Below are positions 51,302 to 60,900 of a DNA stretch of 64,000 nt, one piece after another; position 1 is the stretch's first letter, and each line of letters begins with the position of its first letter. The translations under genes were made by a program, and so were the position numbers. The notes beneath the pieces were generated by a model, which was not told where the DNA came from, ran no database searches, and worked only from the letters and a program-made list of their open reading frames with translations. The stretch is from Lewinella sp. IMCC34183 (GTDB lineage Bacteria; Bacteroidota; Bacteroidia; Chitinophagales; Saprospiraceae). Location of the stretch: the NCBI RefSeq assembly GCF_003390915.1, contig NZ_QMEM01000006.1:1-64000 (forward strand), given 5' to 3'.

Positions 51302-52078
51302 ATGATTGTTTGCAAGATCGGCGGGAACGTCATCAATAACCCCGCTACCCTGCACGAAGCCCTCGACTACGTGGCCGGACAGGCCGCCCCGACCATCCTC
51401 GTCCACGGCGGCGGCCGCCGGGCCAGTGAGGTGCTTACCGAAATGGGACGCACGCCCCGCATGGTGGATGGGCGCCGCATTACGGATCAGCCCACGCTGG
51501 AGATCGTAACCATGGTCTACGCCGGCCTGATCAACAAGGACATCGTAGCCCAGCTGCAGGCGCGCGGCAGCAACGCCATCGGGCTCAGTGGCGCGGACGG
51601 CAATGCCGTAGTGGCCACCAAGCGGCCGGTCCGGACGGTAGACTACGGCTTTGCCGGCGACGTCACGGCGGTCAACGCTCCCCTCCTCGATGGATTGCTG
51701 CGCCTGGGCCTGCGGCCGGTTCTCTGCCCCATCACCCACGACCTGCACGCACAACTGCTGAACACCAATGCCGACACCATCGCCAACGAAACGGCACGGG
51801 CGCTGGCCGCTATCGGCCATGAGGTTACGTTGCAGTACTGCTTCGAGCTGCCCGGGGTGCTGCGTGACATCGACGACCCCGATTCCGTGATCCCCTCCCT
51901 CACGCCCGAAACCTACGCGGCGTTACGGGCCGACGGCAAGATTTCCGCGGGGATGATCCCGAAGCTCGACAACGCATTCGGTGCGGTGGCCGCGGGCGTA
52001 CGGGAAGTCGTTATCGGAAACATCGAGGCCCTCTCCACGGGCGGTGGCACGCGCGTCCACGCCGGCCCGACCTCCTAG
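51302..52078 (+). CDS. argB: Acetylglutamate kinase (or N-succinylglutamate kinase)
   Basis: Phosphorylates an N-acylglutamate in arginine biosynthesis. 258 residues, the usual length for ArgB. Motifs visible: MIVCKIGGNVI, TILVHGGGRRAS, RRITDQPTLEIV, IGLSGADGNAVVA, LNTNADTIANETA and GKISAGMIPKLDNAF. Several Bacteroidota use succinylated instead of acetylated intermediates, so the acyl group cannot be decided from sequence. No other arg gene is in the window. Confidence 0.9.
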   Translation: MIVCKIGGNVINNPATLHEALDYVAGQAAPTILVHGGGRRASEVLTEMGRTPRMVDGRRITDQPTLEIVTMVYAGLINKDIVAQLQARGSNAIGLSGADGNAVVATKRPVRTVDYGFAGDVTAVNAPLLDGLLRLGLRPVLCPITHDLHAQLLNTNADTIANETARALAAIGHEVTLQYCFELPGVLRDIDDPDSVIPSLTPETYAALRADGKISAGMIPKLDNAFGAVAAGVREVVIGNIEALSTGGGTRVHAGPTS

Positions 52079-52084
52079 ACAATT

Positions 52085-52945
52085 CTATTGCCGGGTACGC
52101 AGCTTGTCCAGGCACTCCACCAGGGCTTCCCGCCAGTGCCGTGGGGTCCCCACTACGGACGCAATCTTCTGGGTATCGAGTACGCTGTAGGCAGGCCGCC
52201 GGGCGGGCGTCGGATAGTGGCTCGTGGGAATGGGCTTCACGTTGCAGTCGATGTAGCAAAGCTCGTGTACCGCCTTCGCCAGATCGTACCAGGAGCACAC
52301 CCCGCTGTTGGCATAGTTGTACACGCCGGCGGGCTGGCCCGACGTTGCCAGGCGCATGGCGGCGGCGGCCAGGTCAGCGGCGTAGGTGGGCGACCCGATC
52401 TGGTCGGCCACGATGCCCAGTTCGGCACGCTCGCGACCGAGGCGCAACATCGTGCGGACGAAGTTCTCCCCGTATTCCGCGAATACCCAGCTGGTCCGCA
52501 TGACGTACGCTTCGGGGTGACACCGCAGCACTTCCTGCTCTCCCTGCAGCTTGGTCCGGGCGTATACGCTGCTGCCCTCGGTGCGGTCGCTCTCCTGCAG
52601 GGGACGGTTGTAGCCGTCGGCATACACGTAATCCGAACTGAAGTGCACGAACGCGCTGCCGGCTTGCTTGCAGGCGGTCGCCAGCAGGCCGGCGCCGTCT
52701 ACGTTTATGGTGTGCGCCCGGTCGGGCTCGCTTTCCGCCCGGTCGACGGCGGTGTAGGCCGCAGCGTTGAAGCAGATATCGGGCTGGGCCTCGGCGAAGG
52801 CGGCGCGGATATCCTCCGGCTTAGTGATATCCAGGCTGGAACGGTTGTAGGCAAAGATTCGCCAGTCCTGGGGAGCCGCCTTGGCTGCCCCGATAAGCTT
52901 CTGGCCCAGCTGTCCGCCGGCACCGGTGATCATAATTCGCTGCAT
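52085..52945 (-). CDS. rfbD: dTDP-4-dehydrorhamnose reductase-like protein
   Basis: An NAD(P)-dependent extended SDR reductase of about 286 residues. The Rossmann motif is ITGAGGQLGQKLIGAA, the active site YARTKLQGEQEVL, and the substrate region FSSDYVYADGYNRPLQESD. The last step of dTDP-L-rhamnose synthesis is the expected role; related SDRs also act on other sugars. I use the ATG at 52943-52945, since the TTG nine nt upstream lies inside the promoter box. Other rml genes are absent nearby. Confidence 0.85.
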   Translation of the reverse strand: MQRIMITGAGGQLGQKLIGAAKAAPQDWRIFAYNRSSLDITKPEDIRAAFAEAQPDICFNAAAYTAVDRAESEPDRAHTINVDGAGLLATACKQAGSAFVHFSSDYVYADGYNRPLQESDRTEGSSVYARTKLQGEQEVLRCHPEAYVMRTSWVFAEYGENFVRTMLRLGRERAELGIVADQIGSPTYAADLAAAAMRLATSGQPAGVYNYANSGVCSWYDLAKAVHELCYIDCNVKPIPTSHYPTPARRPAYSVLDTQKIASVVGTPRHWREALVECLDKLRTRQ

Positions 52946-52951
52946 CGGCGG

Positions 52952-52959
52952 CAAAAGTA
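52952..52959 (-). promoter_or_regulatory. -7 box TACTTTTG of the rfbD-like gene
   Basis: An exact TAnnTTTG match whose 3' end is 6 nt before the ATG at 52945, indicating a leaderless transcript. It decides the start: an upstream TTG would be inside the promoter. Confidence 0.65.
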
Positions 52960-53010
52960 ACGGATGGCGGGCGTATGGAGGACCCGCCGCACGATTGGCC
53001 CGGCATTACC

Positions 53011-53018
53011 TACTTTTG
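53011..53018 (+). promoter_or_regulatory. -7 box TACTTTTG for the gene pair 53035/lpxD
   Basis: An exact TAnnTTTG match, 16 nt before the ATG at 53035 and pointing right. With the box at 52952-52959 it forms a compact divergent promoter. Confidence 0.6.
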
Positions 53019-53034
53019 CCAAAAGCCCTCCCCC

Positions 53035-53325
53035 ATGCGAATCATCGGCCGCTTGCCCGACGCCCGGATGCAGATTACCGTTTTCGACAACGACGGCCGC
53101 TTTCCCGTACAGTTCGAGCGGGGGGGGCTGACGCAGACCTACCGGTTCCGGAAGGGTGACCGACTCAGTAACCTGGGCCACCTGCGGACGTACGTCGACG
53201 AGGAGTTCCGCCAATCCGTGCTGCAACAATTTGAGGAAATGCAACGTATCCACTCCGCGGTTCGCGACCGGATTGCCCCTCCTTCCGCGGCCGACGACGG
53301 CGGCGACCTGCCCACCATAGTTTAA
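53035..53325 (+). CDS. Small conserved-looking hypothetical protein
   Basis: A 96-residue cytoplasmic protein: a short beta part (MQITVFDNDGRFPVQFERGG, TYRFRKGDRLSN) followed by a helix (YVDEEFRQSVLQQFEEMQRI). It has no signal peptide or catalytic motif. It shares a promoter with lpxD (22 nt downstream), so it may take part in envelope biogenesis, but I do not recognise the family. The ATG at 53035 is set by the promoter box. Confidence 0.65.
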   Translation: MRIIGRLPDARMQITVFDNDGRFPVQFERGGLTQTYRFRKGDRLSNLGHLRTYVDEEFRQSVLQQFEEMQRIHSAVRDRIAPPSAADDGGDLPTIV

Positions 53326-53347
53326 CCCTCACCTAGTTCTTACGCTC

Positions 53348-54379
53348 ATGCAAATTTCCGCCGCGGCCCTGGCCAAGATGATCGGGGCCACCGTCGAGGG
53401 CGACCCGGAGGTGGTCATCACCGGTCCGGCCCGTATCGAAGAAGCCAAAGCAGGCCAGATCACTTTCCTGGCCAACCCCGCCTACGAACACCACCTCTAC
53501 GGATCGGAGGCCGCAGCGGTACTCGTCAGCCGGGCGTTTCAGCCTAAGGACCCCGTGTCCGCAACCCTGCTGCGCGTCGATAATGTCTACGAGACCGTAC
53601 GCGGCCTGCTCGAAGTGTACCAGACCTCCGAAAGCAGTGCCACCGTACGACAGGTGAGCCAGCACGCCTGCGTGGAGGATTCCGCCGAGCTGGGGCCGGA
53701 TGTACGCATCGGCAAATTCACCGTCGTCAGCGCCGGGGCCACCATTGGCGCCGGAACGGTCATCCTCGATCAGGTCTTTATCGGACCCAATGTGCGCATC
53801 GGGGCCAACTGCACCCTCTACCCCGGCGCCCGAGTCCTGCGCGACTGCGTGATCGGTAACGATTGCACCCTGCACGCCAACGTAGTGATCGGAGCGGACG
53901 GCTTCGGCTTCCTGCCCGACGGCGACAACAATTACCGGAAGATCCCGCAGGTAGGCAACGTGGTCATCGAGGACAACGTAGAGATCGGCTCGAGCACCAC
54001 CATCGACCGCGCTACCATGGGCTCTACCCTGATCCGCCGGGGCGTAAAGCTGGACAACCTCATCCAGATCGGCCACAACGTGGAGATCGGAGCCAACACC
54101 GTCATCGCCGCCCAGGCCGGTGTCGCCGGCTCCACCAAGATCGGAGCGAACTGCCGCATCGGCGGCCAGGTAGGGTTCGCCGGCCACCTGACGATCGCCG
54201 ACGGCACCAACATCCAGGCGCAATCGGGTATCGCGCGCCACATCCGCGAGCCCAACCAGGCACTGGCGGGTTCGCCGGCCTTCGGCTACCGCGACTGGAT
54301 CAAGAGCTCCCTGCTCTACGCCCGCCTTCCGGAACTGTACAAACGCCTGGCCCGCCTGGAAAAAAAGCTCGAACCGTGA
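53348..54379 (+). CDS. lpxD: UDP-3-O-acylglucosamine N-acyltransferase
   Basis: Adds the second acyl chain to UDP-3-O-acyl-GlcN in lipid A biosynthesis. 343 residues. An N-terminal uridine-binding domain (about 1-100; GPARIEEAKAGQITFLANPA) precedes a left-handed beta helix of hexapeptide repeats (about 105-310). The substrate part is GADGFGFLPDGDNNYRK and the catalytic-His region IQIGHNVEIGANTVIAAQAG. A C-terminal helical segment (LYKRLARLEKKLE) ends it. It overlaps the next gene by 4 bp (GTGA). Confidence 0.93.
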   Translation: MQISAAALAKMIGATVEGDPEVVITGPARIEEAKAGQITFLANPAYEHHLYGSEAAAVLVSRAFQPKDPVSATLLRVDNVYETVRGLLEVYQTSESSATVRQVSQHACVEDSAELGPDVRIGKFTVVSAGATIGAGTVILDQVFIGPNVRIGANCTLYPGARVLRDCVIGNDCTLHANVVIGADGFGFLPDGDNNYRKIPQVGNVVIEDNVEIGSSTTIDRATMGSTLIRRGVKLDNLIQIGHNVEIGANTVIAAQAGVAGSTKIGANCRIGGQVGFAGHLTIADGTNIQAQSGIARHIREPNQALAGSPAFGYRDWIKSSLLYARLPELYKRLARLEKKLEP

Positions 54380-54921
54380 AGATCTATACCCGTACCGGAG
54401 ACACCGGCGAAACCGGCCTGTTCAGCGGGCGCCGCGTACCGAAGTCCGATCCCCGGGTGGAAGCTTACGGTACCATCGATGAACTGAACGCCTGCCTGGG
54501 TGTCCTGCGCGACCACCTCGCGCCCGGTACCGACGCCCCCCGCACCCGCGTCCGCGCCCAACTCCTGGAGCAACAGAAGGTGCTCTTCGCCCTGGGTGCC
54601 GCACTGGCCGATGACCGCCCGGGTGAGGCCTACCAGGTTCCGGCCGACGCCGCCGGTCGACTGGAAACGTACATGGACGCGATGGACGAAAGCTTGCCGC
54701 GCATGACGCACTTCATCCTGCCCGGCGGTAGCCCGGCGGTGAGTTTTGCCCACCTTGCCCGCACGGTCTGCCGCCGCGCCGAACGCAGAACGGTAGAAAT
54801 GGGTACCGCGCCGGAGGGCGTAGTCATCTACCTCAACCGGCTGAGCGACTACCTCTTCGTCCTGGCCCGCCACCTCGGACAAGCCGAAGGAGTGGAAGAA
54901 ATCAAGTGGGAGGCCGAGTAG
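54376..54921 (+). CDS. PduO-type cob(I)alamin adenosyltransferase
   Basis: Transfers adenosyl from ATP to corrinoid cobalt, making adenosylcobalamin. It has 181 residues with the family N-terminus KIYTRTGDTGETGLFSGRRV (ATP-binding), VEAYGTIDELNACLGVLRD and a C-terminal ARTVCRRAERR helix with LNRLSDYLFVLAR. The start is GTG at 54376, overlapping the lpxD stop (GTGA), so the two genes are translationally coupled. The pairing with lpxD may be incidental. Confidence 0.92.
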   Translation: MKIYTRTGDTGETGLFSGRRVPKSDPRVEAYGTIDELNACLGVLRDHLAPGTDAPRTRVRAQLLEQQKVLFALGAALADDRPGEAYQVPADAAGRLETYMDAMDESLPRMTHFILPGGSPAVSFAHLARTVCRRAERRTVEMGTAPEGVVIYLNRLSDYLFVLARHLGQAEGVEEIKWEAE

Positions 54922-54945
54922 CCCCAAGCCAACGGATATAAATGC

Positions 54946-54976
54946 CTCCGCCCGAACCTCACTGGCCCGGGCGGAG
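54946..54976 (+). terminator. Hairpin after the adenosyltransferase gene
   Basis: CTCCGCCCG (54946-54954) and CGGGCGGAG (54968-54976) form a perfect 9-bp stem, 24 nt after the stop. No T-run follows, so rho-dependent or weak termination is more likely than a full intrinsic terminator. Confidence 0.55.
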
Positions 54977-55067
54977 TAAACGCGGGGCGCGCCGACCGTA
55001 GCCGGACGCATCCCCGTAGTACATAGGATATGAATAGAAAAGTAGATTTGCTTCGATAGCGATAGGT

Positions 55068-55178
55068 TTAGTGGGCAGGCGTGGAGGCGTCGGTGATGAT
55101 GCGGTACACGCTGTAGAGGATGAGGGCGACCATGGCAAGTACCAGGAGGCAAATGAGGGTTAAGGCAAAGTAGTCCAT
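55068..55178 (-). CDS. 36-residue membrane microprotein
   Basis: A short ORF with a good start and stop: MDYFALTLICLLVLAMVALI, then LYSVYRIITDASTPAH. It has one transmembrane helix of about 20 residues (DYFALTLICLLVLAMVALILY) with a short polar tail, the usual layout of small bacterial membrane regulators. It is isolated in a 500-bp gap, and its sequence is clearly protein-like compared with the surrounding AT-rich DNA. Function and translation are unproven. Confidence 0.55.
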   Translation of the reverse strand: MDYFALTLICLLVLAMVALILYSVYRIITDASTPAH

Positions 55179-55418
55179 GCGGTTGCTTTTTAGTGTTTAT
55201 GTAAAAGTCAGTATAATGTACGATTTTTTTCGCTACTCGGTGCAATAATTTTTTTTGCCCTACGTAGGGCTCTCTTTTATTCCGATTTGCGGGGTCCGTG
55301 ACGTGAACTCCCATCCCAATTGGTCAACCGGCTTCCCGGTGGCCATCCGTGGCGGGGTGCGTACAACCAAACGTGTACGAGGCCGTTTAACAACTTTCCC
55401 CACTACAACCATCTATCC

Positions 55419-56900
55419 ATGGCCCAGGCCAAAACTCTCGGTGAGCTCAAAGCGTCCGGCTACACCCCCCGCAGCGTAAAGCAAGAACTTCGCGAAAACC
55501 TCATTCAACGTCTACGCGATAAAGAGGAGGTCTTTCCCGGCATTATAGGTTTTGACGATACCGTCCTGCCGGATATCCAGCGCGCCATCCTCAGCCGCCA
55601 CAGCGTACTGCTTCTCGGACTCCGCGGCCAGGCTAAAACCCGGATCGCGCGCCTGCTGGTTAATCTGCTCGACGAGTACATCCCCGTCGTTGCCGGCAGC
55701 GAGCTCAACGATGACCCGCTGGCACCCATCAGCCGCTACAGCGTCGATACGATCGAAAAAATGGGTGACGATACCCCCATCGACTGGTGGCACCGCTCCG
55801 ATCGCTACGTGGAAAAACTAGCCACCCCCGACGTGTCCGTAGCCGACCTCATTGGCGACGTGGACCCCATCAAGGCCGCCACCCTGCGCCTTACCTACGC
55901 CGACGAGCGGGTTATTCACTACGGCCTCGTTCCCCGGGCGCACCGGGGCATCTTCGTGATCAATGAGCTGCCCGACCTGCAGGCCCGCATCCAGGTCTCG
56001 CTCTTCAACATCCTGCAGGAGGGAGATATCCAGATCCGCGGCTTCAAATTGCGGCTCCCCCTCGACATTCAGTTCCTGTTTACTGCCAACCCGGAAGACT
56101 ACACCAACCGGGGCAGCATTATTACGCCGCTGAAGGACCGGATCGAGAGCCAGATCCTTACCCACTACCCCAAGACAGTGGAGATCGCCCGCAGCATTAC
56201 CGCCCAAGAGGCCAAGCTGTCCGACGAGCAGACCGCCCGGGTAGCGGTCCCCGAGCTGCTCACCGTTATGCTGGAGCAACTGTCCTTTTCGGCGCGGGAA
56301 AGCGAATACATCGACGAGAAGTCCGGTGTGTCCGCCCGCCTCAGCATCACCGCCCTGGAGAACCTGGTGTCAACCGCCGAACGCCGGGCACTCATCAAGG
56401 GCGACGACCGTACCGTGGCCCGCATCACCGACTTCTGGGGCGTCGTACCCGCCATCACCGGTAAGGTCGAGCTCGTCTACGAAGGCGAGCAGGAAGGGGC
56501 CTACGGCGTGGCGATGAAGCTTCTGGGCAAGTCGATTCGCACCTCTTTCCTGGAATACTTCCCGGACCCCTCCGATACCCCGGCCGACGGCCGCAGCGGC
56601 AGCGACCCCTACGGGATCATACGTGCCTACTTCAGCGGCGGTAACGTCGTGGAATTGCTCAACGACGGCAGCAACAAGGAGTACCAGCAGGCGCTGGACA
56701 GCGTCGCCGGCCTGCGAAAATTTGTCACCGGCCAGATCGACCGCGAACTGACCGACGAAGAAACCTACCTCTACATGGAGCTGGTACTGCAGGGCCTGGC
56801 CGAAATGGAAGTGCTTAATAAGGAGGCCCTCCACAATAGCCTGAACTTCCGGGACATCCTGGCCGATATGTTTGGTAACGAGGATATCGATTTCCGGTAG
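55419..56900 (+). CDS. MoxR/ChlI-like AAA+ ATPase
   Basis: A 493-residue AAA+ protein. The Walker A reads LLLGLRGQAKTRIARLL (the GxxGxAKT form usual in MoxR-type proteins). Walker B is GIFVINELPDLQ and sensor 1 LFTANPEDYTNRGSI. An unusually long stretch follows before the C-terminal alpha-helical lid. It resembles the cytoplasmic ATPases annotated as magnesium-chelatase/sigma-54-interacting types in Bacteroidota, which commonly pair with VWA-domain proteins. No VWA partner is adjacent; the nearest VWA protein is the secreted one at 30642. I used the ATG at 55419. Confidence 0.85.
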   Translation: MAQAKTLGELKASGYTPRSVKQELRENLIQRLRDKEEVFPGIIGFDDTVLPDIQRAILSRHSVLLLGLRGQAKTRIARLLVNLLDEYIPVVAGSELNDDPLAPISRYSVDTIEKMGDDTPIDWWHRSDRYVEKLATPDVSVADLIGDVDPIKAATLRLTYADERVIHYGLVPRAHRGIFVINELPDLQARIQVSLFNILQEGDIQIRGFKLRLPLDIQFLFTANPEDYTNRGSIITPLKDRIESQILTHYPKTVEIARSITAQEAKLSDEQTARVAVPELLTVMLEQLSFSARESEYIDEKSGVSARLSITALENLVSTAERRALIKGDDRTVARITDFWGVVPAITGKVELVYEGEQEGAYGVAMKLLGKSIRTSFLEYFPDPSDTPADGRSGSDPYGIIRAYFSGGNVVELLNDGSNKEYQQALDSVAGLRKFVTGQIDRELTDEETYLYMELVLQGLAEMEVLNKEALHNSLNFRDILADMFGNEDIDFR

Positions 56901-56920
56901 CCTTCACCCAAACTCATGGT

Positions 56921-57973
56921 ATGCTCCTACTCGTCGGCGGTTACACGATTAAAATGGAAGAAAATGTCCCGGGCAAGGCCCGCGGCATCTCTGCCTACGA
57001 TTTCTCGCCGAAGGACGGGCACCTGGAATACCGCGGCTTCGGCAATGCGGTGAACCCGAGCTACGTGATCGCCGATCCGGAGCGAAAGATCGCCTACGCC
57101 GTGCGCGAGTGTCCCGACCCCGATGATCCCGGGGTTTCGGCCTTCCGGATCAGCCGCCCCGCGGGGGGGAAGATCGCCTTCACCCCCTGGGGGGATGGTC
57201 ACCTCACGGGCGACCACCCCTGCCACGTGGCCTTCGCCGGCCGTACCCTCGTCGTCAGCTGCTACACCAGCGGCTCGGTTACCACCTTCCCCCTCGAAGA
57301 CGACGGCACCATCGGGCCTGCCTTGCAGCGCATCGAACTCACCCAGCACGAACGCACCCCGCACGCCCACTGCGCCGTTTTCGACGCGCCCCGCAGCCGA
57401 GTGTACATCTGCGACCTCGGATCGGACTGCCTGCGCACCTTCGATCGCTCCGCAGCCGGCCTGCTTACCGAACGGCCGGAGATGTCCCTCGACTTTTCCT
57501 ACGGCGACGGGCCGCGGCATGCGGTCCTCCACCCCGACGGCGACCACCTCATTGTGAACTGCGAACACCGGGGCCGGGTGGCCCTGGTAGACCTGCGCGG
57601 CGACCGGCCCCGCGAGGTGGCCAACGTGCCCTCCCTGCCCGAACGCGCCGTGGAAAACGCCAGCGGCGCGGCCGTGCGAATTGGCGGCGGGGGGCGCCAC
57701 GTCTACGTCAGCGAACGCAACTATAGCGTGATCACCGACCTGCGCGTCGAGACCGACCGGCAGGAACTTCGCCTGCGCGACACCGTCCCCTCCGGCGGCG
57801 AGCGGCCGCGCGATATCCTGCTTTCTCCCGACGGACAGTGGCTGCTGGCGGGCAACCTGACGAACCACAGCATCGGTGTATTCCGGGTAGGGCCCGGCGG
57901 CGGCCTGCGACTCAACCACGTCGTACGCAAGGTGCCCAGCCCCACCAGCCTATGCTGGATGCCGGGGGTATAA
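56921..57973 (+). CDS. Lactonase-family seven-bladed propeller protein
   Basis: A 350-residue protein similar to 6-phosphogluconolactonase of the Pgl (YbhE) family: LLLVGGYTIKM at the start, a propeller of repeated strand motifs (GHLEYRGFGNAVNPSYVIAD, HPCHVAFAGRTLVVSCYTSG, DGPRHAVLHPDGDHLIVNCE) and an end of PRDILLSPDGQWLLAGNLTN. There is no signal peptide. It may hydrolyse 6-phosphogluconolactone or another sugar lactone. It lies 20 nt after the AAA+ gene on the same strand and converges with the kinase gene. Confidence 0.85.
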   Translation: MLLLVGGYTIKMEENVPGKARGISAYDFSPKDGHLEYRGFGNAVNPSYVIADPERKIAYAVRECPDPDDPGVSAFRISRPAGGKIAFTPWGDGHLTGDHPCHVAFAGRTLVVSCYTSGSVTTFPLEDDGTIGPALQRIELTQHERTPHAHCAVFDAPRSRVYICDLGSDCLRTFDRSAAGLLTERPEMSLDFSYGDGPRHAVLHPDGDHLIVNCEHRGRVALVDLRGDRPREVANVPSLPERAVENASGAAVRIGGGGRHVYVSERNYSVITDLRVETDRQELRLRDTVPSGGERPRDILLSPDGQWLLAGNLTNHSIGVFRVGPGGGLRLNHVVRKVPSPTSLCWMPGV

Positions 57974-57982
57974 CGTGGTTGC

Positions 57983-60900
57983 CTAGGCGATCCGGCGCAT
58001 ACGCAGCGTAAGGGTATAGCCCGAGCGGTCGTCGATCGTCAGCTCCGCGCGCAGCCGCTGGGCGCGCATCCGCATATTATCCTTTCCCTGCCCCTTTTTC
58101 GGCGTGAACCGCGTACTCGAGTAGACCGGGTACTCGTCGCTCTCCTTGCCCTTGCCGTTGTCACGGATAAACATCTCGAACGTCTGGGCATACTGCTCGA
58201 GCTCGATCTCCACGTAGGTAGCATTGCTGTGGCGGGCGACGTTGTTGATCGCTTCCTTGTAGATGAAGTACAGGTCTTGGCGGACGTTACCCGCCAGCTC
58301 CCGCTCGTTGATGAATCCCTTGGCGGTAAAGTCGTAGCGGATGTCGAGGGGCAGCAGCACCTCGTCCGCGTGTTCCTGCATGCGCTGCAGCAGGTTGCCG
58401 ATGTTGTCGCGCCGGCTGTCGATGCTCCAGATCACGTCGCTCATTTTGGACATCGCGTTGCGGCCGGCCTCGCCCACCGTCTGTAGGCGGGTGCGTAATT
58501 TCTCGTCGTCGGTCCGGTGCTGCAGAAGCTCCGCCTGGAGCGTGATGCCGGCAAGCAGGCCGCTCACCTCGTCGTGAATGTCGCTGCTCAGCTGGGTACG
58601 CAGTTGCTCGTTCCGGAGGCGCTCGCGCAGCTTAGCCTGAAGGATCAGGAAAAACAGGCCCACGATCACCGTGGCGATCAGGAACTGAAACCACGTACGT
58701 TCAATAAGGTACTGCCGCACCCGGATGTTGAGGGTACGCATCTGTTGCCCGTAGTTGCCGTTGGCACCGGCGGCCTGTACGAGGAGGCGGTAGTTGCCGG
58801 AGGGAAGGTTATTGTAGCGTACCGTACGCTCGTTGCGCAATTCGCGCCACTCCTCGTTAAATCCTTCCAGCTTGACGCGTAATTGCGTGCGGCTCGGCCG
58901 TTGGCCTACGGGCAGCGCAAAGGATATAGCGATGCTTTTTTCATTGGCGTACACCTCGATGTGCGTCATCGTGTCCAGGTTCCGCGTATAGGGCCTGCTG
59001 TTGTTCCGGCCGTAGATGACCACCTGGGTAAGCATGACGTCGGAGCCAGCCTTTTCAGCGCTCAGGTCGCTGTCGCGGAATACCGACAGGCCCGACTCAC
59101 CCCCGAAATAGTACCGCCCGCTATGGTCGCGGTGAAAGGCGTAGCGGTTGAAGGCATCGCTGGCCAGCCCGTCCTCGGTGTAGTACCGCCGCAGGGTGCC
59201 CTTGCGGATCTCGGCGGGCAGGTGGACCAGCCCGTTTTTAGTGGACAACCAGAAGCCACCCGTAGAGTCAGGTACGATCCCCACGACGTAGTTATTGCTT
59301 AGGCCGTCCTGTCGGGTATAGCTGACCGTGGTGCTGTCGGCGGGGTTGATCTGCCAAAGCCCGGCCTCGGTGCCGATCCACCAGTTATCGGCCACATCCT
59401 CGTAGATCACCTTCACTTTTAGGGCATTCAGCTCCACCGGGCTGTCGCCCATGGGGTCGGTCCGGCTGTGCATCTTCACCTCCCGCGTACGCGGATCGAA
59501 GCTGAGGAGGCCGAGGCGCTCGGTACCGATCAGCAGGGTGCCCGTTCGGGAGTAGTACAGGTAGTTCACGAGCACGCTGCGGCCGAAGGGGCGGTTGAGC
59601 GGCGCGTCGAAGAGCTCGGTAAAGGAGCCGGTCTCGGCGTTGAAGGAGAGGATCCCCATCCGGTCGGGGATCGCCGCACCCACGTAAATGTCGCCCTGCG
59701 GGTCCATCGTCAGGCAGTTGAGCGAGTAGGCCGAGCGGTACGCCTCCGTGGTGCCCGTGGCCACGTTGTACCGCAGCAGCAGCCCGCCGCGGTTGCGGCC
59801 GCCCGGGTGCCCGACGGCCCACACGGCGTTGCGGATCGGATCGAACATCAGCTGCTCGGGCCGGCGGATCGTTACCCTGGTGCTGTCGATGTCGCGCAGC
59901 ACCATTTTCTCCGGTTCCAAGGCCGTCCGGGGCATGCGGTAGAAGCTACCGTCCTGGGTGGCCACGTACACCGTTCCGGCCGTGTCCTCGGCGATCCCCT
60001 TCACCGAGGAGCCGTCGCCGGTGATATCCGCTTCGGTCAGGTAAGTAGCGATGGGCTTGACGTTCCGTTCGATCACACCCAGACCCTCCCGCAGCGCGAG
60101 GTAGCAGGTTTCGTTGAAGTTGACCGCGGCTACCTCCGACACCAGCCGGTTCGTAGGCAATTCGCGGTCGAAGAGTTTCAGGGTACCGGAGGTGTCGATC
60201 AGGTAGTATTCATCGGGATAGCGCTTGCCCAGGAAATCCTCGGTGCCGAGCAGCAGCAGCTGGCCCAGCTTGTCCTTGAAGATCTGCGTGTACCGCAGCC
60301 CGTCGTCGGGGTTGGGCACGGGACTCGGATCGCTGCCGGATCCCACCCTCCAGCGGTAAAGCGGGTATCCGCCGCGAAAGCTCAGGTAAACGTAATTGTC
60401 GGGCCCCTCGATCATCTTGTACAGGTACCGCCCCTTGCGGGCGATGCTGTTGAAACTGCCCAGCAGTTCGCCGTTGGCCGACAGCCGCCGGAAGCCGTGC
60501 TGTTCGTCGTAGAGGAGAAACTGTCCGTTGCTGAGCGGCAACAGGTCGATGCGGGGGGCAATGGTCGTCCACCCCTCGTCCGCTGCCTGGAAGATCCGCT
60601 TGAACCCCTCCGGGGTGTATTCGTACAGGTTGGTGGTGTCCTTCCAGACGGTCACCACGAAAGTGCGGCCCACCGTATCGGTCTCGATCGCGCGGGGATA
60701 CCCGTTCACGCCGTTGCTGGGCACCATGGCTACTTGCTCGCTGCGAAAGCTCCGCGGATTGAACCGATCAAAGTAGCCGGAAAAATCGACGAAGGTGAGC
60801 ACCAGGTTACCCTCGATGTCAGCGTTGATGGTTTCGATGCCCCCCCGGCTCAGCCCCGGGCCGTCGGTAGGGTCGTTGTACCCGAAAGTCAGAAAGGAAT

